NCBI RefSeq assembly: GCF_000421605.1
Contig: NZ_ATXI01000002.1
Span: 1 to 64,000, forward strand
Length of the DNA stretch: 64,000 nucleotides
From: Thermodesulfobacterium thermophilum DSM 1276
GTDB taxonomy: Bacteria; Desulfobacterota; Thermodesulfobacteria; Thermodesulfobacteriales; Thermodesulfobacteriaceae
Direction: 5' to 3'
Shown: positions 58,214 through 64,000 of the stretch, piece after piece
Layout: every line of letters starts with the position of its first letter
Numbering within the stretch: the stretch's first letter is position 1
The notes under the pieces: generated by a model
Seen by the model: only the letters and a program-made list of their open reading frames with translations
Databases searched by the model: none
What the model was told of the DNA's origin: nothing
Position numbers and translations under genes: made by a program

Positions 58214-59698
58214 TTATTTTAATAGTATTGGCATTCCCAAAAATGGCCAAATTGTGACAACAAAAAATGCAATGACTAAAATAAGAACTATACTCATTAA
58301 AATACCGTATTTAAAAAATTCTCCTGGAGTAAACTGTCCTGACTGATAAGCAATTGCGTTTGGAGCTGCTCCAATCAATAGTAAGAATGGCATGCCAGCT
58401 GCAACCAAAGAAACATAAAAAATAACATCAGGAGAAACACCAAGATACTCAGCGATAACCATAGATACGGGTAAAGATATAGCTATTGCAGCAACGTTCA
58501 TGATAAAATTGGTCATTATCAACACAAAAACGGATACACCCAAAACAAAGATAATCCAAGGTGCATCCTTAAACATTGCAAGCCAATTAACAGCGATCCA
58601 ATGAGCTGCACCTGTTTTCCACAAACAAAAACCAATACTCATAGCTCCACCGAAGAGAAGGATTATATTCCATGGAATTTCTTCAAGTTCTTTCACAGTA
58701 AGAATTCCCAGGAGAAAAAACAGCAAGGTAGAGCAAAGCATAATAGCTGCACGATCTAAGGGTTGTAATGCAGGGACAAAAGATTGAGCTGACATAAACA
58801 AAACAACTGCAATTATTATAATAATAACCAATTTCTCTTGGATAGTCATAGGCCCAATTTCTTTCATCATGTGTTTTACCTTTTCTTTTAATCCCTTAAT
58901 AACGGGTTTTTCTGGCTTAAGCACGATAATAAAATAAAGCCAGATAAGGAAAACCATCAACCAACCAATCAAAAACATATACTTAGTTAGTTCAAAAAAT
59001 CCTATATCTCTTCCTGTAAACTCTTTAAACATACCTGCAGCTGCAGGGACTCTTGCTGCTCCTAAAAAAGTAACAATACTTCCTGCTCCAGCAGCATAAG
59101 CCATCCCTATAAACAAGGCTTTTCCAAACTTCGTTGGTTTTTCAGATTCCCCATATAAAGAATTTATAGCCAGTAAAATCGGAAAAACTGTTGCAGCGGC
59201 TGCGGTGTGTGCCATAAAATGAGTTAACACTGCTGTGACTACAAAAGCTCCTAAAAGGATCATGCTTGTTCTTTCACCTACTATTTCCAGCATCTTGTAA
59301 GCAATTCTTTTAGTAAGTCCTGTTTTGGTGAAGGCAATCCCGATAACCACAGAACCAAAGATAAACATAACAGAAGGATCCATAAAATCACGAAAAGCAT
59401 CTTTGGCAGAACGAATAGCAAATAGAGCCTGGAAAACTCCTATTGCGATGCTTGTAATCCCTATAGGAACGACCTCAAAAACCCACCAAATACCTGCCAT
59501 AAGAAATAATCCTATAGCTCCCTTTGCTTGTTGAGATAAGGGGAAATGTTTTCCTAATGGATCCACTGCATCTGGCCATGGAGGTGAAAAATAAACAGCA
59601 AAAAAACAGGCTAAACCAAGAAAAATAAAAAAGATTCTTTTCCAATTAATCTTTCTTTTTTTCTCACCAACATAAATCTCCTTTGGTGGTTCAGGCAA
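58214..59698 (-). CDS. DASS/SLC13-family anion:Na+ symporter
   Basis: A 494-residue transporter with about 12 membrane segments. DASS features include WWVFEVVPIGITSIAIGVFQ, FMDPSVMFIFGSVVIGIAFT, LTHFMAHTAAAATVFPILLA, the late MTNFIMNVAAIAISLPVSMV and LLLIGAAPNAIAYQSGQFTP. The family imports sulfate, dicarboxylates or similar anions with Na+, and in sulfate reducers some members are candidate sulfate importers. The cotranscribed carbonic anhydrase also makes bicarbonate a possibility. The start is uncertain: I use TTG 59698, with no ATG in frame nearby. The start lies at the edge of a truncated gene on the other strand, so the natural N terminus may be lost. Confidence 0.82.
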   Translation of the reverse strand: MPEPPKEIYVGEKKRKINWKRIFFIFLGLACFFAVYFSPPWPDAVDPLGKHFPLSQQAKGAIGLFLMAGIWWVFEVVPIGITSIAIGVFQALFAIRSAKDAFRDFMDPSVMFIFGSVVIGIAFTKTGLTKRIAYKMLEIVGERTSMILLGAFVVTAVLTHFMAHTAAAATVFPILLAINSLYGESEKPTKFGKALFIGMAYAAGAGSIVTFLGAARVPAAAGMFKEFTGRDIGFFELTKYMFLIGWLMVFLIWLYFIIVLKPEKPVIKGLKEKVKHMMKEIGPMTIQEKLVIIIIIAVVLFMSAQSFVPALQPLDRAAIMLCSTLLFFLLGILTVKELEEIPWNIILLFGGAMSIGFCLWKTGAAHWIAVNWLAMFKDAPWIIFVLGVSVFVLIMTNFIMNVAAIAISLPVSMVIAEYLGVSPDVIFYVSLVAAGMPFLLLIGAAPNAIAYQSGQFTPGEFFKYGILMSIVLILVIAFFVVTIWPFLGMPILLK

Positions 59699-60347
59699 CC
59701 CACATGCCGTTCCTCTTTTAGCAGGTATACCGGTAGGAATTTTAATCCTTGATATAGAAGGAGGGTTAAAAGAAGGAATTAAAAAAGCTACACCAGAAGA
59801 TATTCTTTCTATTCCCTTTAAGGCTATTCTTAAGGGAATGCAATCTATGAAATGGCCTGAACCTCCTCCTGTGGATGCTAAGGGCTTTCTTGGGATGATA
59901 GCTCATACAGCAACCATCCCAGAAGAAGAGCTTCAGGAAACTGGGAAAAAAAGTTTTTGTGTGGTCACCAAAAACTACATGAATTTTAGTCTTCGGCTTG
60001 GATACCATTTTTCCATGATCGAAGCCTATGTTGGTGAAAACATAAACGATAACTATGTTAAATTTTTCTTTAAAGGAGGGGGGGCAGCCCTTGATAGAAG
60101 GTTACGAAGGGTAAATTTAATAACCAAAATCCTAAAAGATTTGAGATTTAGGGTAAAAGTAAAAGAAGATTTAATAGATGCCGTGTTGTTTAAATATGAT
60201 AGTCCTACGATTGAAAAAACTCTTGAAATCTTAGGCAAATTAACTGCTTTTACTAAACAACTTGATATGGTACTTTTTAACGATGCCATAACCCAAATGT
60301 ACTTGGATGAGTTTAGAACAAAATATATAAAAGAACTAATAGATTAG
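59690..60347 (+). pseudogene. truncated PEP-synthase-like protein, C-terminal remnant
   Basis: A plus-strand open frame without a plausible start (stop at 59673) encodes NPHAVPLLAGIPVGILILDI, KWPEPPPVDAKGFLGMIAHT, CVVTKNYMNFSLRLGYHFSM and FFFKGGGAALDRRLRRVNLI, ending at 60347. These match, from memory, the C-terminal part of the large PEP/pyruvate-binding proteins of sulfate reducers; the ATP-grasp and swivelling domains that should precede are gone. The reading frame breaks where the minus-strand DASS permease begins, so a deletion or inversion probably joined the two. An internal ATG at 59838 could give a 169-residue protein, but without a good ribosome binding site. The 3' end overlaps the response-regulator gene by four bases. 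Confidence 0.65.
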
Positions 60348-60763
60348 GTTTGAGATTTTAGTTTTTCTTTTAGCATCTTATTTTCTCTTTGGACTTTTTG
60401 CCATTTTATAGCTTTTTCGATGGTAAACAAAATTTGTTCCTTTTTAAATGGTTTTGTTATAAAATCAAAAGCCCCTATTTTCAGCGCTTCTGTAGCAGCA
60501 TCGATCGTTCCATATGCGGTGAGTATAATTACCGGAATATCTTCATCTTTCTTTTTTACTTCTTCAAGAAGTTGTAGACCATCAAGCCCTGGCATTTTAA
60601 GGTCGGTGATGACAACGTCAAACTCCCCTGTTCTTACCAGTTCAACCGCTTCCACTGGATTGTTGGTTACAGTAATTTCATAAGGTGTTTTTTCTTTTAA
60701 AATCATGGATAAAAGCTTAAGCATATCTGGTTCATCATCAACGATTAAAATCTTCTCAGGCAT
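60344..60763 (-). CDS. single-domain response regulator
   Basis: A 139-residue CheY-like receiver without an output domain. The acidic pair is in KILIVDDEPDML, the phosphoacceptor Asp in VVITDLKMPGLDG, Thr in VIILTAYGT and Lys in FITKPFKKEQIL; all key residues are present. It overlaps the sensor-kinase gene by eight bases and is likely its phosphotransfer partner. With no effector domain it must act through another protein, perhaps the sigma-54 activator encoded divergently at 63189. That activator has no receiver domain at its own N terminus. Confidence 0.9.
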   Translation of the reverse strand: MPEKILIVDDEPDMLKLLSMILKEKTPYEITVTNNPVEAVELVRTGEFDVVITDLKMPGLDGLQLLEEVKKKDEDIPVIILTAYGTIDAATEALKIGAFDFITKPFKKEQILFTIEKAIKWQKVQRENKMLKEKLKSQT

Positions 60764-63011
60764 TCTTTGTCCCCCTTGTTTGATCTTTTGCCACCGGTAA
60801 CTTTACTATAAAAGTTGTGCCCGTTTGTTCAGACTCTTCTTTTGTTTTTGTTACAAAGGTAATTATTCCATTATATTTTTTCACTATATTATACGACACC
60901 CATAACCCAAGTCCAGTCCCCTTTCCCACTTCTTTTGTGGTAAAAAAGGGGTCAAAAATCCTATGCCTATATTCTTTAGGAATCCCACAACCAGTATCAG
61001 AGATGCTAATTTCAACCCACTCTCCTTCATCTTTAGTAGAAACTGTAAGTATCCCCCCACCTTTCATCACGTATATAGCATTATTGATGATGTTAAACAA
61101 AACCTGCTGTATTTCACCAGGATCTACCTTTACAAACGAGATATTTTCCTGTAAAAATTTTCTAACTTCAATGTTATTTATAACAAACATGTTTTTCATA
61201 ATCTCAAGCACTGTGTTTACACATTCATTAATATTAACCAGTTGTTCTTGATGTTCTTTATGTCTAACAAAACCTAACAAATTTTCTACGATTCTTTTAG
61301 TATCTGTTGCGTGTTTTTCTATAATTTTTAAAATTTCGTATTCTGGAGATTCCTTTGGTATTTTTTCGAGCAAAATATCTGTAAACCCTAGAATTATGGC
61401 AATAGGATTGTTGATTTCATGAGCTACACCTGCAGCTAGAGTCCCTAGGGATGCCAACTTTTCTGTATAATAACTTTGCTCTTCCAGCTTTCGGCGTTCG
61501 GTAATGTTTCGTGAAATACCTAACACAGAATATATATTGCCTTTTTCGTCTTTTAAACCTCTCAAGTTGGTGTTAAACCAGAAATCTTTATCATCTACCC
61601 CTATTTTATGAATAACCTGTTGGCTTTCTCCTGTTTCAAATATTTTTTTAATACTCCCCATCAAGATTTCTCCATCTGGGACAAAAACCTCTACCATACT
61701 TTTTCCAATTATCTCTGATTCAGAACGGTTAAAAAAATTTTTGCCAAAGGTATTCATCGATAGGATTTCTCCTCTTAAATTTGCGGTAAATATTATATCC
61801 TCTGCGTTTTCTACCAAAGACCTATATCTTTCTTCTGATTTTCTTAACTCAGCGGTTTTTTTAGCCACCTCTTTTTCAAGAATGTTTGACCAAGTAACAA
61901 GAATAAAATTTATAAAAAGCCCCACCGATAAAATAATAACGATGACCATTCCTTGCAAGACCAATTGTTGAAAATGGATGGTTTTTATAGCTCCTTCTAC
62001 TTCACTTATAGGAGCCACCACCGCAATAGACCAGATTAAAGGTTCCGGTTTTTCTTTTAATTTTATCGGAGCGTACGCAATAAGCTTCTTTATTTCACCT
62101 TTAACCCCTCTATGCCACCCTGAAATATACCAACTTGTCCCTTCTTCTCCTTTAAGCATTTTTTCTCTTTGGATTTCGTTAATTCTTGTAAAAGCTATGG
62201 TTGGTTTTTTACCTTTTCGGGCCTCAAAGGCATTTTGACCTATAAAAGACTTTTCTTCATGATAAAGAAAAATGCCTTTGTTAGAGATTACCCATGCATA
62301 TCCTGTTTTTCCTGATCTTATGTTAAAGGCAACCTTACCTACCAAATAAGTCACGTCTACAGTAAAAACCAAAGCCCCTGAGAACAAATTGGTTGCCACA
62401 GGGTGAGATTCATCTATCGATACCTGCCATACCGGTGTTACCATTTTCATGATAAGCTTTGGAGGGTTTTCTTCGGGAGTATTGGGACATCTTACTATTT
62501 CACTAAATAATATTTCTCCTTTATTTGAAGGAAGGGCTGCCCATTTTAAAAATTTTTTGTCTTCGCTATCACATTTTTCTATAACATAGTTTGGGTTCTC
62601 CATAACTTTATAAATTTTACCAGTCTTAGCCTCGATAAACTTTATCTCTTTAACCCCCTCATACTTTACACTTAAAAAAGTTATGTTCATTCTGTTCAAT
62701 AAAGCAGGTTTTTCAGAATACTGAATCGCAGGGGAAAGACTAAGAAGGGTGAGTTCTCTTTCTAATAGTTCTATAGAATTCTCTATTTGACTCGCAGCAT
62801 GCTTGGCAAGCATGAGTTGCTGCTGGTTAAAATCCTCTATCACAATCTCTCTAATCTTCCTGGTAGAAAACCATCCAAACATTAACGCTATGGTAAGAAG
62901 AAAAAGCATCACAAAACTAATGGTTATTTGAAAGTATTTCAGATTAAAAGTAAATGGATGATATTTTTCTATTAGAGCTATTATTTTACTTACGATTGTT
63001 TTAGAAAACAT
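60756..63011 (-). CDS. dCache-PAS sensor histidine kinase
   Basis: A 751-residue membrane sensor. A membrane segment (about 28-48) precedes a periplasmic dCache-type domain (about 50-330, with GKTGYAWVISNKGIFLYH near residue 237). A second membrane segment follows (about 350-372), then a PAS domain with PAC (YRSLVENAEDIIFTANLRGE; NISVLGISRNITERR-like end). The HisKA box is LAAGVAHEINNPIAIILGF, and the HATPase carries DTGCGIPKEYRHRIFDPFFT and GKGTGLGLWVSYNIV. Cache domains usually bind small organic ligands such as carboxylates or amino acids. Its ligand is unknown. The response regulator gene follows directly. Confidence 0.92.
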   Translation of the reverse strand: MFSKTIVSKIIALIEKYHPFTFNLKYFQITISFVMLFLLTIALMFGWFSTRKIREIVIEDFNQQQLMLAKHAASQIENSIELLERELTLLSLSPAIQYSEKPALLNRMNITFLSVKYEGVKEIKFIEAKTGKIYKVMENPNYVIEKCDSEDKKFLKWAALPSNKGEILFSEIVRCPNTPEENPPKLIMKMVTPVWQVSIDESHPVATNLFSGALVFTVDVTYLVGKVAFNIRSGKTGYAWVISNKGIFLYHEEKSFIGQNAFEARKGKKPTIAFTRINEIQREKMLKGEEGTSWYISGWHRGVKGEIKKLIAYAPIKLKEKPEPLIWSIAVVAPISEVEGAIKTIHFQQLVLQGMVIVIILSVGLFINFILVTWSNILEKEVAKKTAELRKSEERYRSLVENAEDIIFTANLRGEILSMNTFGKNFFNRSESEIIGKSMVEVFVPDGEILMGSIKKIFETGESQQVIHKIGVDDKDFWFNTNLRGLKDEKGNIYSVLGISRNITERRKLEEQSYYTEKLASLGTLAAGVAHEINNPIAIILGFTDILLEKIPKESPEYEILKIIEKHATDTKRIVENLLGFVRHKEHQEQLVNINECVNTVLEIMKNMFVINNIEVRKFLQENISFVKVDPGEIQQVLFNIINNAIYVMKGGGILTVSTKDEGEWVEISISDTGCGIPKEYRHRIFDPFFTTKEVGKGTGLGLWVSYNIVKKYNGIITFVTKTKEESEQTGTTFIVKLPVAKDQTRGTKNA

Positions 63012-63188
63012 AATGTCGGTCTTTTTTAGTATTCAAGTTTAGAATTAAATTAATCTGTTTTTTTAGCTAAGTCAAGCAACTCTTTTTTCAAACCACAGGT
63101 TGATTTTTCTAAAGAAGTTTTTAAAATTAAATTTTTAGATGGAAAATATACTTTTTGGTTCATCTATTCACATAAAATTTGGTTAACC

Positions 63189-64000
63189 ATGAAGGCCAAG
63201 TATAATGAATCTTTTATAAAAATTAAAGATATTTTAGAAGCAATCCCTTATGGAACTGCTTTTTTAGACGAAAACTTTCGGGTGGTATTTATAAATTCAT
63301 TTTTAGAAGCTTTAACCGGATACAAGTCTGAGGAAGTTAAAGGGTTAGATATAAATCAAATAATAAAAACCAACGTTTTTAAAGAATTAATAGCTAGGTT
63401 AAGAAAAGAAGAAAAATTTTCGATAGAAGGAGACATAATAAACGTTCACCGACGCAAAATACCGGTAAAGATTACTGTAACGAGCCTTTCTCAAGGAAAA
63501 AATAGATGGTTCATGTTGGTGCTTGAAGATCTTTCACTTTTAAAGGACAAATCTCTTTTCTTGCCTCAATTTGGAATGGATTTCATTTTAGGCAACAGCC
63601 CGGCTATTTTAAAAATAAAAGAAATGTTACCTATTTTTGCGAACTCTAACGCCACTCTCTTGATAGAGGGAGAAACAGGCACAGGAAAAGATTTGTTAGC
63701 AGAGGTAATACATAAACTTTCTCCGAGGGCAAACCATCCTTTCATCAAAGTAAATTGTGGGGCTCTTCCGGAGCCTCTGTTAGAGTCAGAACTTTTTGGC
63801 CACGTAAAAGGTGCCTTTACCGGAGCTAATGCTGACAAACCAGGAATGATAAAATTAGCCAATGGAGGGACTCTTTTCCTTACAGAAATAGGAGACCTAC
63901 CCTTTACCCTTCAGGTAAAACTACTAACTTTTTTAGACGATAAAGAGTTTTATCCGTTAGGTAGTTCCCAAAAAGTAAAAGTAGACGTAAGGGTGATTGT
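63189..64000 (+). CDS. PAS-AAA+ sigma-54 activator, cut by the window end
   Basis: An open frame from ATG 63189 runs to the end of the window (about 270 codons) without a stop. A PAS domain (about residues 10-115; YGTAFLDENFRVVFINSFLE) precedes a sigma-54 AAA+ domain with Walker A GETGTGKDLLAEVIH and the sigma-54 contact loop GAFTGA. The Walker B segment reads GGTLFLTEIGDLP, where nearly all relatives have LDEIG, so the first Asp is Thr. A Fis-type DNA-binding domain would be expected beyond the window. It is divergent from the sensor-kinase gene (178 bases apart) and lacks its own receiver. The region 63012-63188 shows no other feature I can support. Confidence 0.88.
   Translation, partial: MKAKYNESFIKIKDILEAIPYGTAFLDENFRVVFINSFLEALTGYKSEEVKGLDINQIIKTNVFKELIARLRKEEKFSIEGDIINVHRRKIPVKITVTSLSQGKNRWFMLVLEDLSLLKDKSLFLPQFGMDFILGNSPAILKIKEMLPIFANSNATLLIEGETGTGKDLLAEVIHKLSPRANHPFIKVNCGALPEPLLESELFGHVKGAFTGANADKPGMIKLANGGTLFLTEIGDLPFTLQVKLLTFLDDKEFYPLGSSQKVKVDVRVI

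Noticed and set aside
1-64000. CRISPR arrays, prophage genes, toxin-antitoxin pairs or restriction systems
   Set aside because: I looked for regular spaced repeats and typical defence or phage proteins and saw none; the short direct repeats at 44145 are a regulatory box.

Overview
The window reads as a compact, AT-rich chromosome segment from an anaerobic, H2-using bacterium. The gene repertoire most resembles thermophilic sulfate or sulfur reducers of the Thermodesulfobacteriota, such as Thermodesulfobacterium and its relatives. This rests on the Desulfovibrio-like periplasmic [FeFe] hydrogenase, the multihaem cytochrome, the abundance of TauE/SafE and DASS permeases, and tandem-domain universal stress proteins. 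It is an inference from gene content, not from a phylogenetic marker.

Layout. 1-744: decayed transposase. 781-4493: two-gene membrane complex, a cytochrome bd-like subunit plus a second one fused to an eight-haem c-type tail. 4498-13676 (minus): tight housekeeping run pfkB-type kinase, tldD, purF, ubiD-type, phosphoesterase, proS, kup. 13807-14202: RNase P RNA, then engB. 14894-20735: an operon behind a sigma-54-type promoter, with DUF485 protein, acetate-type Na+ symporter, two CBS/DUF294 signalling proteins and a DnaQ-type exonuclease. 20923-22608: a TauE/SafE exporter split into two genes. 22714-32640 (minus): a large [FeFe]-hydrogenase locus with an MvhD/NuoF-C fusion, an HndD-like hydrogenase, a periplasmic HydAB hydrogenase, aspartase, and the maturases HydG, HydF and HydE with an unknown 86-residue protein.

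32972-39951: yihY, tRNA-Ser, ftsY, a Tat-exported Fe-S protein with its cytochrome b, tRNA-Thr, a YkgJ-type protein, ispG and rsmI. 40057-42186 (minus): BtuB-like receptor under a cobalamin riboswitch. 42263-47938: phosphate regulon (PhoR/PhoB-like pair facing pstSCAB across a TTAACA direct-repeat box). 47944-49864: argJ and surE. 50031-53668: second sigma-54-type promoter with a 42-bp palindrome upstream, driving a degenerate receiver, a TauE/SafE permease, an unknown membrane protein and a two-domain Usp. 53729-54805: tRNA-Ser and birA. 54807-60347: a minus-strand locus with DASS permease, LCIB-type (theta) carbonic anhydrase, a broken NhaD/ArsB-type permease and a frameshifted Usp, abutting a truncated PEP-synthase-like remnant. 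60344-64000: sensor kinase and response regulator, divergent from a sigma-54 activator cut by the window end.

The most noteworthy points are the hydrogenase locus whose partner is an MvhD/NuoF-C fusion with no flavin/NADH module, the carbonic anhydrase placed between two anion permeases (one now broken), the split TauE exporter, and the two sigma-54-type promoters with a sigma-54 activator nearby.
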